DNA of 64,000 nucleotides from Acuticoccus sp. I52.16.1 (GCF_022865125.1 NZ_CP094828.1:496001-560000), one strand, 5' to 3'; shown: positions 27,501-36,112, numbered from the stretch's first letter. The notes: generated by a model not told the origin, from the sequence alone. Made by a program: numbers and translations.

Positions 27501-30500
27501 CGCGTAGCCGACCGCGTCCCCGTCCGGATCGCTGGACGACAAGGTGCCGACGACCGTCCCCTCGGCCGCCGTCTCGGCGACGACGAGGTTCGACAGCGCG
27601 ACGTCGGTCGGAGCGCCGTTGGTGCTCTCGTCGATGTCGCCCACCGCGATGGTGAAGGTCTTCTGCGTGCTCTTGCCCGCGCTGTCGGTGGCGACGACCG
27701 TCACCGCGTGGCTCGTCGCGGTCTCGAAGTCGAGCGCGGCGGCGAGGACCAGGTCGGTGCCGTCGACCGCGAACGGGCTCGGGCCGGAGACCGCGTAGGT
27801 GATCGCGTCGCCGTCCGGGTCGGTCGCCGACAGGGCGCCCACCACGGTGCCGAGCGCGGCGTCCTCGGCGAGCGACAGGCCGCCCGAGAGGGCGAGGTTC
27901 GTCGGCGCCCGGTTCACCGTCTCGTCGATGTCCGTCACCGTGACGGTGAAGGTCTCCTGCGAGCTGTTGCCCTCCGCGTCGGTCGCGACGACCGTCACGG
28001 CGTGGCTCTCGGCGGTCTCGAAGTCGAGCGCGGCGGCGACGACCAGGTCGGTGCCGTCGACCGCGAACGGGCTCGGGCCGGAGACCGCGTAGGTGATCGC
28101 GTCGCCGTCCGGGTCGGTCGCCGACAGGGCGCCCACCACGGTGCCGAGCGCGGCATTCTCGGCGACGACGCGGCGCGACAGCGCCAGGTCCACCGGCGCG
28201 CTGTTCTGCGGCCCGGTGTCGTCCGGCTCGTTGGCGACCGTGCCGTCGGCGAAGGCGAGGAACTCGACGCCGGTCAACGTGTCGACGCCGTCGCGTCCGG
28301 AGGTGGTGTCGGTGACGGTGGTCGAGCCGTCGCCATTCAGGACGACCTGATAGTCGCTGCGCTCGCCGGTGAAGACGGCGGTGTCCTGCCCGGCGCCGCC
28401 GACGATCGTGTCGTCGCCGCCCTGGCCCTCCAGGCTGTCGTTGCCGGCGCCGCCCTCGATGCTGTCGGCATTGCCCGAGCCGGCGAAGACGTCCACGCCG
28501 GACGAGCCGATATAATGCTGCGCGTACTGGTCGAGCTGCTCGAGGAAGAGCGCGATGCGGGCCGGATCGGCGTTGGCGCCGGCCATGTAGGCGGCCGCGA
28601 AGTTGTGGACCTCGCCCGTCGCCTCGACCTCCGCCTCCGGCTCCAGCCCGTTCTCGAAGTCGAGCCCGGTGATCTTCAGCGCGACGTCACCGCCGACGAA
28701 GTAGCCGTCGGCGTCGTAGGTCCCCTCGCCCACCGTTCCGAACTCGATGGTCTCGATCTCGCCGTGCACGGTGTGGGTGCCGAAGTTGTAGGCGAGTTGA
28801 CCGTGGGCGAGGAAATAGGGGGCGTCCGCGCCGGTCCCCAGCGACATGAACATCTCCTCGCCCTCGAACGAGGCGGAGTTGTCGAAGGTCGGGAAACCGC
28901 TTCCCGTCGCGCCGCTGACGAACCCCGTGGTCAGGAACCCTTCGAAGTCCATCGCCGCCGCGTGGCTGGCATCGATCGTGATCATGTCTTGGTCTGGCTC
29001 CGACCTGTCTTCGACGGCGATGTCGAAGGTTTCGGTTGTGGTGTGGCCGCCGGCGTCCTGCGCCATGACGGTGATGGAATGGTGGGAGGCCGTCTCGGCA
29101 TCGAGGGCGCCGGCGAGGACGACCTGGGTGCCGTCGGCGCTGAGCGCGAAGCGGCCGCCGGCATCGTCGGTCAGGCTGTAGGTCAGCGCGCCGCCTTCCG
29201 GATCCGTGGCGCTGAGGCTGCCGACGACGATGCCGAGAACGGCATCCTCCGGCACCGCGTGATCGCCCGAAAGCGCGAGATCCGTCGGCGCTTCGTCGAC
29301 GTCGCCCACCGCGACGGTGAAGGTCTCGTCGGTGATGTTGCCGGCGCTGTCGGTGGCGCGGATCGTCACCTCGTGCTCGGACGCGCTCTCGAAGTCGAGC
29401 GCGGCGGCGACGCGCAGCTGCGTCCCGGCGACCTCGAACGGGCTGTCGCCGACGACCGCGAAGGTGACGGCGTCGCCCTCCGGATCGCTCGCCGACAGGG
29501 TCCCGACGACGCTGCCGAGGGCCACGTTCTCGTCGACGGCGGTGCCGGAAAGGGCAAGGTCCGTCGGCGCGCCGTTGACGGTATCGTCGACGTCGCTCAC
29601 CGCGATGGTGAACGTCTCCTCGGTGGTGTTGCCCTCGCTGTCGGTCGCGACGACGGTCACCGAGTGGCTCGTCGCGGTCTCGTAGTCGAGCGCTGCGGCG
29701 AGCACGAGATCGGTCCCGTCGATCGAGAACATGCTGGCGCCGGAGATGGTGTAGCCAATCTCGTCTCCATCCGGATCGGTGGCCGAGAGGGTGCCGACGA
29801 CGGTGCCGAGCGCGGCGTCCTCGGCCAGCGTCATATCGCCCGACAGCGCCAGCTCCGTCGGCGCCTGGTTGTCGACGATCGGCGTCTCCTCCCCGGTCGC
29901 GACGTCGATGATCACGTCGTCGAAGCGGATGGTCTCGACGTTGACGAGCGCATCGGTGGCGGACGTCGCCAGGGAGACGATATAGGCCGTGGTGTAGAGG
30001 TACACGCCGTAGTCCGCCCGAGCCCCCTCGACGATGAACGTGTCCGACCCGTCCCCGCCGTCGACCGCGTCGCCGCCGGCGCCGCCGACGATCTCGTCGT
30101 TGCCCCCGCCCCCGGCGATGACGTCTGCCCCGTCGCCGCCTTCGATGGTGTCGTTGAAGGCGCTGCCCGCCAGCGTGTCGTCGAAGGCCGAGCCGATGAT
30201 GTGCTGGCTGTAGTCGTCCAGCGCGTCGGCGTAGGTGTCGAGCCGGGTCTGGTCGGCGCTGGCGCCGTACATGTAGGCGAGCGCGAAGTTGTGGACCGCG
30301 CCGTTCGCCTCGATCTCCTGCTCTTCCTGGGCGTTGGTGGGGATCGGATTGGAAAGGTTCAGGCCGGTGATGCGCAGCGTGACGTCGCCGCCGACGAAGG
30401 CACCGTTCGCGTCGTAGCTGCCCTCGCCGCGCGTTCCGTACTCGATCGTCTCGATGGTGCCGGCGACGGTGTGGGTGCCGAAGTAATACTCCAGCTCGCC

Positions 30501-33500
30501 CTGGGCGAGGACGTACTTGGAGCTCGCGTCGGTGCCGTAACCGATCAGCATCTCCGAGCCGTCGAACGCGGTTCCGTTGTCGAAGACGGGGAAGCCGCCG
30601 CCGGTGGCATCGGCGATGAACTCGCCCCGGATCATCGCCTCGATATCGACACCGGCGGAGGCGGTCGACGCGTCGATGACGATGGTGCCCTCGGAACCGA
30701 GCGGGTTCCCGTCCGCGTCGGTGGTGCGGATCTTGAAGCTCTTCTCGGTCGACAGGCCGTCCTGGTCGGTGGCGACGATGGTCACGTCGTGGTTGAGGAC
30801 CTCGCCGAGGTCCTTCACCTGCAGCTCGGCGCCGACGATCTGGAACGCGCCGGTGTCGTCGGCGATCGTGTAGGTGAAGGTGTCGCCCGTGTCGGGGTCG
30901 GTAGTGGTCAGCGTGCCGACGACGGTGCCCGCGGCCGCATTCTCGACCACGCTGTCGCCCGAGAGCGCCACCGTGGTCGGCGCCTCGTTCACGTCGCCGA
31001 CCGTGAGGGTGATCGTCTCGTCGGTGTATTCGCCGCCGACGTCGGTGGCGCGCACGACGATGTCCACGCTGCTGGCGCTTTCGAAGTCGAGCGCGCCCTT
31101 CAGGACGAGCTGGTCGCCGTCGAGCGCCACCAGCCCTCCCGCGTCGGAGACGAGCGCGAAGGTGATCGTCTGCCCCTCCGGATCCGTCGCCGAGAGCGTG
31201 CCGATCACGGTGTCGACCGGCGCGTCCTCGGCAATGGCCGCGTTGTCGATCGCGACGTCGGTGGGGGCGGCGTCCTCCTCCGGCACCACGGTGAGCGCCA
31301 CCTGCGAGGTCGCGACCTGCGGGTCGGTGACGTCCTGGTCGTCGATGGTGACGCCGAGGACCGCGGTCGTCTCGTCGTATTGATCGGTCTGGAAGGTGAC
31401 GTTCCCGGACGCGACGAAGGCGTTGATGTCCGCCACCTCGCCGGTCAGCGTCAGGCTGGCCCCGCTCCCCTCGACGGTGACGCCCGCCGCGGAGACCGCC
31501 GCAAGTCCGCCGCGATCGACCGCGAGGGTGACGCGCACCGCCCCCTCGCCGACACGGCCGAAGGTGAGCCCGGTGACCGCGCTGGGCGCGTTCTCGTCGA
31601 CGGAGATCGAAGGCAGCCCGCGCGAGATGCGCATATAGTCGCTGCCGTCGCCGGCGGCGTTGGTGGTGTTGCCGCCGTTGACGAGGTCGAGGACGCCGTC
31701 ACCGTCGACGTCGACCACCTCGATCTCGTTGAAGTTGGAGTGGGTCGAGTGGGTGGTGTCCGCGAGGATGTGCTCGACGAACGAGCCGTCCTCCTGCTGC
31801 TCGAACCAGGAGAGCGTGCCTCCCCCTTCCTCGGTCTCCGTCGTCGAGGGCGCGACGAGGTCGAGCCGGCCGTCGCCGTCGATGTCGACGATCTCGACGT
31901 CGGTGGGGCTGGTGTCGCCCTCGGCGACGATCACCGGGTCGGCGAAGGTCCCGTCGCCGTTGCCCTTCATCAGGTAGATCGCCGAGTCGTTGGCGCTGAC
32001 GGCGACGGCGTCGAGGGCGCCGTCCCCGTCCATGTCCGCGAGCTTGATCGTCTCGGGGTTGTTGGTGCCGCCGGCGGTCGCCTGGAGGTCGATCGTCTGC
32101 GCGGTCGTGAAGGTGCCGTCACCGTCGGCGGTGTAGACGCGGAAGAGGTTGTCTCCGGCCGCGGTCTGCCCCGTCGTCATGATGTCGACGTCGCCGTCGC
32201 CGTCGATGTCGCCGGCGGCGAGGCCGATGGTGTAGGCGAAGCTGTCGTCGAGGGTGGTCTCGGTGAAGGTGCCGTCGGGGTTCTGCGTGCCGAGGACGAC
32301 GGTGCCCTGCCCCGTCGGCACGGTCACCACGTCGGCGCGGCCGTCGCCGTCGACGTCGACGACGAGGTAGCTGTTGGACGTGGCCGAGGCCGCCGTCTGC
32401 CCATCGGCGAAGGTGCCGTCGCCGTTGTTCTTGAACCAGACCGTCGTCGACGCGTCGTAGTCGTTGCCGATCACGTCGATCAGCCCGTCCCCGTCGACGT
32501 CGCCCACCTCGAAGCGGAAGCTGCGCCCGCCGGCGAGGCCGACGAGGGTGTAGTTCCCCGCCCCGTCGTTCGCGAACCAGTAGATCCCCGGCTCCGTGCC
32601 GAGGCTGGTGTGACCGAGGAGGTCGATGTCGCCGTCGCCGTCGAGGTCGGCGCTCTTGATGCCGACGATGCCGCGCGGTGCGTCGGCCAGCGCCTCGCTG
32701 GGCAGGAAGGCCGGGCCTTCGCTGGCGATCTCGATCGACACCGGGTCGCCGCCGATCGTCAACGTGCCGTCGGCGAACTGCAACGTCTCGACACTCGTGA
32801 GCGTGTCGGATCCGTCCCGATCGGCGACGAGGTCGGTCACGGTGAAGGTGCCGTCGGCGTTGTCGACCACCGAATATTCGGCCTTGTCGCCGGTGTAGAC
32901 GGCGATGTCGTCGCCCGCGCCGCCGTCGATCGTGTCGTCGCCGCCGTTGCCGGTGACGGTATCGTCGAAGACGGTGCCGGCGTAGGTGTCGTCACCGGCC
33001 GAGCCGCGGAAGTCCTGGGCGTAGGCGGCGAGCGTCGCCTTGACGAACTCGATGTCGCCGGGGCTGGAGCCGTGGAGGCCGTACATCCAGGCCTGCGCGA
33101 CGAGCTGCGTCTCGCCGTAGATGCGGTTCAAGAGAGCGGAATCGTTGACGAGGTCGAGGCCGGTGATCGTGACTTCCGGATCGGTGAGCGCCGGGTCGGC
33201 CCCCGTCACGCCGTTGCCGAACGCCATCTCGTTGATGATGCCCGAGACGACGTGGGCGTCCTCGCCGCTGATCGGATCGGTCCAGTTGTAGACGAGGTCC
33301 GAGCCCTTCAGCGAGATCATCGAGCCGTCGCTGGTGTTGGCATAGAGGAACTCGGAGGACGGAGTGTCCGGCGACCAGCCGCTGCCCGCCGGCAGGAAGC
33401 CCGGCAGCCCGGCGACGACGTTGGCGAACACCGCGTCGAGGTAGGTCGTCCAGTCGACGCCGCCGTTCGTCCCGGCGAGCGCGGTGTCGGCGTCGATGGT

Positions 33501-35672
33501 GATCGTGCCGCGGGCGGTGAGCCCCTCGTCGGTCGCCTCCGGTGCGTCGAGGACGTGGACCTGGAAGGTCTTCTCGTGGGAGACGCCGCCGGCGTCGGTC
33601 GCCTTGATGGTCACTTCGTGGAGGTCGCTCGCCTCGTGGTCGAGCGCGCCGTTGACCGTCAGGAAGTAGTAGGGTGTGCCGCCCGCGTCGCCGAGGGTGA
33701 CGGAGAACAGGCCGCCGGCATCGTCGGTCAGTTCCACCGTCTCGGGCACGAAGCTCGTGTCGAACTGGTAGACGAAGCCGATCTGCGTGCCGACCGGCGC
33801 GTTCTCGGTGATCGCCGTATAGTCCTTGCCGGTCGGCACGGAGGACAGCTTGAACGGGTCGTCCTCGACGGTGATCGAGATGGTCTCGGTGGTGGCGTTG
33901 CCGTTGGCGTCGGTCGCGGTGACGACGAGATCGTAGACACCGTCCGACGACTCGTGGTCGAGTGGCGAGCGCAGCACCACGCCGACCGACCCGTCGTCGC
34001 CTTCCCTCAGGTCGAACCGGTTGTTGTCGCCCTCCCCGCTGGCGAGCGTGAAGGTGATGTCGTCGCCGTCCGCGTCGGTGGCCGAGAGGACGCCGACCGT
34101 GGCGCCGCTGCGGGCCGATTCGGCGATGACCGTGTTGGAGAGCGCGACCTCGGCCGGCGCCACGTTCACATCGAGGAGGACCAGCGCCGACTGCACCGCG
34201 TTCGCCTCGCCCGAGCCGTCGTCGATGGTGACGCCGAGGTGGGTGGACGCGCCCGACGGGATGGTGGCGCTGACGTTGCCGCCGGCCACATAGGCGTCGA
34301 GGTCGGCGACGGTGCCGGTCAGCGTCAGCGTCCCCGTACCGTCGCCCGCCACGGCGACCGTCGCGTCGGAGGACGCGGCGAGCGTCCCGGCCGTGACCGC
34401 CAGCGTGACGGTCACGGCGCCCGCCGCGTCCGCGTCGGCGAAGACGAGGCCGGTCAGCACCGACGCCCGGTCCGCGTTGACCCCGAGCGTGCCGGACGCC
34501 CGCTGCACGATGTTGACGTCGTTGGTGCTGGTGCCGGAGACGACGACGGACGGAACGCCGCCGATTTCGGTGACGATCAGGTCCCACGGCCGGTTCGCCG
34601 CCTCGGTGCCGACGATGACCTCGCCCGCGGCGAAGGTCCCGTCGCCCTGATTCTCGTTCACGATGACCTGTTGGCCGAGGTAGGCGTTGGTCACCACGTC
34701 GAGGTCGCCGTCGCCGTCCACGTCCGCGAGCGCGATTGCCTGCGCCCCGTCGGGAGTGGCGATGACGGTGCCGGCGTCGAACGTGGCATCGCCGTTGTTC
34801 TCGAACAGCGTCACCGCGTCGGCCGTGTAGCTCGTGACGACGAGGTCGAGGTCGCCGTCACCGTCGACGTCGCCGAGGGCGACCGCACGCGCGCTGCGCA
34901 CCTCGCCCAGCAGGTCGACGGCCTCGCCGAAGGTCCCGTCACCGTTGCCGTAATAGGCGACGACGTGCTGCGCGACGTATCCGACGCCGACGAGATCGAG
35001 GTTGCCGTCTCCGTCGAGGTCGACGGCGACGACGTCGCTCGCCCCGTCGAGGCTGCCCACGATCTGCGGTGCCGCGAACGTCCCGCCGCCGGTATTCTCG
35101 ATGGTGACGACGGTGTCGTCGTTATATCCGGCGGCGACGACGTCGAGGTCGCCGTCCCCGTCGAGATCGGCGAGCTGCACCTGGCGCGGGTTGTCGACCG
35201 TGACGCTGAAGGCCTGCGAATAGGACCCGTCGGGGTTGGCCGTATAAAGGCCCACCGTGTCGCCCGAGTAGCCCGCGACCACCACGTCCGCGAGACCGTC
35301 CCCGTTCACGTCGCCCGCCGCGAGCTCGTAGGGGCTGCCGATCCCGGAGACGATCGCCACCGGCTCGGCGAAAGCGCCGCCGACGTTTTCGGCCAGCACC
35401 ACGGTGCCGTCGGTGTAGCTGGTGGCGACGACGTCGAGATCGCCGTCGCCGTCGACATCGACGAACGCCACGCCGCGCGCCCCGCTGATGCCGGAGATCG
35501 TGTGAGTCGCGACCCATTCGGGATCCTGGCCCTCCACGGCGACGGTGGGAGCGGCGTTCGTCGCGGCGATGGAGGCGAGCGTGCCGGCGCTGCCACCGGT
35601 CAGGCTGTCGTCTGCGGCGGGCGTATTGGTGTCGGGGACGGAATTTTCGGCGGCCAAGTGGGTCCACTCCAA
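24576..35672 (-). CDS. Giant RTX/cadherin/FG-GAP surface protein with four HasA-like hemophore domains
   Basis: About 3,698 residues, predicted calcium-stabilised, type I-secreted surface protein. In order (approximate residues): FG-GAP/VCBS block with six DxDGDxDx repeats 50-395; cadherin-like repeats to 700; HasA-like domain 1 at 717-893; RTX nonapeptides; second FG-GAP block 1005-1370; cadherins; HasA-like 2 at 1658-1829; RTX; cadherins; HasA-like 3 at 2228-2391; RTX; four cadherins; HasA-like 4 at 2879-3042; RTX; a (DTGG)13 linker 3135-3186; two cadherins; a long GGxGxDxL RTX array 3400-3637; and a C-terminal tail ending Phe-Leu-Phe, as in type I substrates. There is no N-terminal signal peptide, as expected. 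No secretion ABC/HlyD/TolC genes are nearby. The start is uncertain: the frame has no ATG or GTG at its 5' end, only TTG at 35672 or at 35657, the latter with GGAG nine bases upstream. Confidence 0.92.
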   Translation of the reverse strand: MEWTHLAAENSVPDTNTPAADDSLTGGSAGTLASIAATNAAPTVAVEGQDPEWVATHTISGISGARGVAFVDVDGDGDLDVVATSYTDGTVVLAENVGGAFAEPVAIVSGIGSPYELAAGDVNGDGLADVVVAGYSGDTVGLYTANPDGSYSQAFSVTVDNPRQVQLADLDGDGDLDVVAAGYNDDTVVTIENTGGGTFAAPQIVGSLDGASDVVAVDLDGDGNLDLVGVGYVAQHVVAYYGNGDGTFGEAVDLLGEVRSARAVALGDVDGDGDLDLVVTSYTADAVTLFENNGDATFDAGTVIATPDGAQAIALADVDGDGDLDVVTNAYLGQQVIVNENQGDGTFAAGEVIVGTEAANRPWDLIVTEIGGVPSVVVSGTSTNDVNIVQRASGTLGVNADRASVLTGLVFADADAAGAVTVTLAVTAGTLAASSDATVAVAGDGTGTLTLTGTVADLDAYVAGGNVSATIPSGASTHLGVTIDDGSGEANAVQSALVLLDVNVAPAEVALSNTVIAESARSGATVGVLSATDADGDDITFTLASGEGDNNRFDLREGDDGSVGVVLRSPLDHESSDGVYDLVVTATDANGNATTETISITVEDDPFKLSSVPTGKDYTAITENAPVGTQIGFVYQFDTSFVPETVELTDDAGGLFSVTLGDAGGTPYYFLTVNGALDHEASDLHEVTIKATDAGGVSHEKTFQVHVLDAPEATDEGLTARGTITIDADTALAGTNGGVDWTTYLDAVFANVVAGLPGFLPAGSGWSPDTPSSEFLYANTSDGSMISLKGSDLVYNWTDPISGEDAHVVSGIINEMAFGNGVTGADPALTDPEVTITGLDLVNDSALLNRIYGETQLVAQAWMYGLHGSSPGDIEFVKATLAAYAQDFRGSAGDDTYAGTVFDDTVTGNGGDDTIDGGAGDDIAVYTGDKAEYSVVDNADGTFTVTDLVADRDGSDTLTSVETLQFADGTLTIGGDPVSIEIASEGPAFLPSEALADAPRGIVGIKSADLDGDGDIDLLGHTSLGTEPGIYWFANDGAGNYTLVGLAGGRSFRFEVGDVDGDGLIDVIGNDYDASTTVWFKNNGDGTFADGQTAASATSNSYLVVDVDGDGRADVVTVPTGQGTVVLGTQNPDGTFTETTLDDSFAYTIGLAAGDIDGDGDVDIMTTGQTAAGDNLFRVYTADGDGTFTTAQTIDLQATAGGTNNPETIKLADMDGDGALDAVAVSANDSAIYLMKGNGDGTFADPVIVAEGDTSPTDVEIVDIDGDGRLDLVAPSTTETEEGGGTLSWFEQQEDGSFVEHILADTTHSTHSNFNEIEVVDVDGDGVLDLVNGGNTTNAAGDGSDYMRISRGLPSISVDENAPSAVTGLTFGRVGEGAVRVTLAVDRGGLAAVSAAGVTVEGSGASLTLTGEVADINAFVASGNVTFQTDQYDETTAVLGVTIDDQDVTDPQVATSQVALTVVPEEDAAPTDVAIDNAAIAEDAPVDTVIGTLSATDPEGQTITFALVSDAGGLVALDGDQLVLKGALDFESASSVDIVVRATDVGGEYTDETITLTVGDVNEAPTTVALSGDSVVENAAAGTVVGTLTTTDPDTGDTFTYTIADDTGAFQIVGAELQVKDLGEVLNHDVTIVATDQDGLSTEKSFKIRTTDADGNPLGSEGTIVIDASTASAGVDIEAMIRGEFIADATGGGFPVFDNGTAFDGSEMLIGYGTDASSKYVLAQGELEYYFGTHTVAGTIETIEYGTRGEGSYDANGAFVGGDVTLRITGLNLSNPIPTNAQEEQEIEANGAVHNFALAYMYGASADQTRLDTYADALDDYSQHIIGSAFDDTLAGSAFNDTIEGGDGADVIAGGGGNDEIVGGAGGDAVDGGDGSDTFIVEGARADYGVYLYTTAYIVSLATSATDALVNVETIRFDDVIIDVATGEETPIVDNQAPTELALSGDMTLAEDAALGTVVGTLSATDPDGDEIGYTISGASMFSIDGTDLVLAAALDYETATSHSVTVVATDSEGNTTEETFTIAVSDVDDTVNGAPTDLALSGTAVDENVALGSVVGTLSASDPEGDAVTFAVVGDSPFEVAGTQLRVAAALDFESASEHEVTIRATDSAGNITDETFTVAVGDVDEAPTDLALSGDHAVPEDAVLGIVVGSLSATDPEGGALTYSLTDDAGGRFALSADGTQVVLAGALDAETASHHSITVMAQDAGGHTTTETFDIAVEDRSEPDQDMITIDASHAAAMDFEGFLTTGFVSGATGSGFPTFDNSASFEGEEMFMSLGTGADAPYFLAHGQLAYNFGTHTVHGEIETIEFGTVGEGTYDADGYFVGGDVALKITGLDFENGLEPEAEVEATGEVHNFAAAYMAGANADPARIALFLEQLDQYAQHYIGSSGVDVFAGSGNADSIEGGAGNDSLEGQGGDDTIVGGAGQDTAVFTGERSDYQVVLNGDGSTTVTDTTSGRDGVDTLTGVEFLAFADGTVANEPDDTGPQNSAPVDLALSRRVVAENAALGTVVGALSATDPDGDAITYAVSGPSPFAVDGTDLVVAAALDFETAESHAVTVVATDAEGNSSQETFTVTVTDIDETVNRAPTNLALSGGLSLAEDAALGTVVGALSATDPDGDAITYAVSGPSPFAVDGTDLVLAAALDFETATSHAVTVVATDSAGKSTQKTFTIAVGDIDESTNGAPTDVALSNLVVAETAAEGTVVGTLSSSDPDGDAVGYAVVGDSPFAVAGTQLRVAAALDFESASEHEVTIRATDSAGNTTDETFTVAVGDVDEAPTDLSLSGDRSLAEDAAIGTLVGTLGATDPEGGALTYSLTDDAGGLFALSADGTRVVLAGALDAETAASHAITVTARDAGGNTTTETFDIAVEDVPEPDNDMITIDASHAAEMDFDDFLTEGFFEAVTATGFPTFDGSSAFEGEEIWMAMGDDASAPYFLAHGELTYYFGAHTVYGEINTIEFGTVGEGEFDADGYFVGGDVTLKITGLDLANARGPEDEVEATGEVHNFVSAYMGGQDADPDRLAMFLEDLDQYAQHYIGSAGVDVFAASDLDDSIEGGAGDDMLTGLGGDDTIAGGAGEDTAVFSGNRSQYQISTDAHGVTTVIDGNAGRDGTDTLTSVEFLAFADGTIANEEDTGGDTGGDTGGDTGGDTGGDTGGDTGGDTGGDTGGDTGGDTGGDTGGDTGGEPENGAPTDLELSRSAIAEDAQIGAVVGTLSAIDPDGDAITYTISGDSVFEIDGTDLVLAETLDFETAVRHSVTVVATDSAGNSVEETFTVRVTDVDEGEDEDEGDGDGEPTNRAPRNLALSGSMSLAEDATLGTVVGVLSATDPDGDAITYTIAGDSAFEVEGSDLVLAAALDFETAQSQSVTVVATDSEGNSTRQTFAIAVTDVDETPVAQLILGTDGDDTLSDGTGDDSLRGMAGDDRLVATGGDDVVRGGSGDDIAFGGAGGDTLLGEDGNDTLRGEDGDDLLVGHLGDDVLNGGAGDDMIAGGGGDDTVRGGAGEDTLRAGEGDDLLLGDEGNDVARGGLGDDTAMGGAGADTLLGEAGDDQLEGEDGDDLLAGQLGDDQLFGGAGDDTVAGGDGEDSLFGGAGADLLRGGEGDDVLDGGAGNDILATGEGSDILLFGDGFGADVIVDFTLGEDLIDLGDVTGIAAFEDLTITETAQSDALVVIGADEITFEGILASDLTAASFLF
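26112..26267 (-). repeat. Thirteen tandem 12-bp units encoding (Asp-Thr-Gly-Gly)13
   Basis: Thirteen consecutive 12-base units, each variations of a gene-strand GACACCGGTGGC-type unit, encode a flexible acidic Gly-rich linker between the fourth RTX segment and the last cadherin repeats of the giant protein. Units differ only at third positions. Copy number could change by slippage without shifting frame. Confidence 0.95.
26545..27034 (-). other. HasA-like hemophore domain 4 within the giant protein
   Basis: It begins MITIDASHAAEMDFDDFL and contains GELTYYFGAHTVYG, which lines up with the heme loop of Serratia HasA (NLTYTLFNEPAHTLYG, Tyr75 and His83). It then has VTLKITGLDLAN and a helix GEVHNFVSAYMGG like HasA's later strand and helix. 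No residue equivalent to His32 is seen; the corresponding loop is short. Confidence 0.7.
27747..27860 (-). repeat. 114-bp exact direct repeat, copy 1 (in cadherin repeat)
   Basis: Identical to 28041-28154. The offset is 294 bases, exactly 98 codons, one cadherin-like repeat. It marks recent duplication or gene conversion between adjacent repeats. Confidence 0.93.
28041..28154 (-). repeat. 114-bp exact direct repeat, copy 2 (in cadherin repeat)
   Basis: Second copy of the repeat at 27747-27860, in frame within the giant gene. The sequences differ again immediately outside both ends. Confidence 0.93.
28500..28988 (-). other. HasA-like hemophore domain 3 within the giant protein
   Basis: Closely resembles domain 4. 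The Tyr/His loop reads GQLAYNFGTHTVHG, followed by VALKITGLDFEN and GEVHNFAAAYMAG. The first-ligand His of HasA is not apparent. Confidence 0.7.
30185..30697 (-). other. HasA-like hemophore domain 2 within the giant protein
   Basis: The loop GELEYYFGTHTVAG keeps the Tyr and His; VTLRITGLNLSN and GAVHNFALAYMYG follow in the HasA order. The domain is more diverged from 3 and 4. Confidence 0.68.
32996..33520 (-). other. HasA-like hemophore domain 1 within the giant protein (most diverged)
   Basis: The Tyr is in SDLVYNW and the His in EDAHVVSG, with a longer intervening loop than in domains 2-4. VTITGLDLVND and a helix QAWMYGLHG follow. It is assigned by order and by similarity to the other three. 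Confidence 0.6.
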
Positions 35673-35896
35673 GGTCTTGGGTGTCGTGGGAGCCCCGGGG
35701 CGGACTCCTGAATGCTATGCGGCTGCCCGCACACGTCTCGGCCTCTCCGGTAACCCAGGGCCAAAGAACGACGTCAGATCAGAGCAAAGGCGGCGGAGAT
35801 CTTGGATCTCCGCATCAAATACGCAGTCGCGCACAAGTTCCCGTTGCCATGCGCCCGAGACGGCATGGCGGGTGACGGCGATTGGTTCATGCGTGA

Positions 35897-35924
35897 CAAT
35901 ATCGAATAGAACGATTCGATATTG
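35897..35924. promoter_or_regulatory. 28-bp perfect inverted repeat upstream of the giant gene
   Basis: CAATATCGAAT and ATTCGATATTG are exact 11-base arms around a 6-base spacer, 225 bases upstream of the giant gene's start. It could be an operator for a dimeric regulator or a leader hairpin. It does not match Fur, RirA or Irr consensus sites as I know them. Confidence 0.6.
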
Positions 35925-36112
35925 GAATCTCTCTATTTCGAGAGTTTTTCGAGTAGTTCGACCATATTTCCTCTATTTACAGAGTGATTGACTCAGCAAA
36001 TTGACTCGATTTCATGGCCGTAGCTACGTGTGAGTCCGAATATGAGTCAATCGTCTTAGAGTTGCGCGTCCAATAAAAGAGTCGATCTTGGCCTGATCGC
36101 ATGCAGACTCCG

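Noticed and set aside
25242-35711. A 3,489-codon open frame antisense to the giant gene
   Set aside because: It mirrors the sense codon periodicity of a GC-rich, repeat-rich gene, gives Arg/Val/Asp/Gly-rich protein without domains, and lacks its own ribosome site. The sense product has clear RTX, cadherin and FG-GAP repeats.
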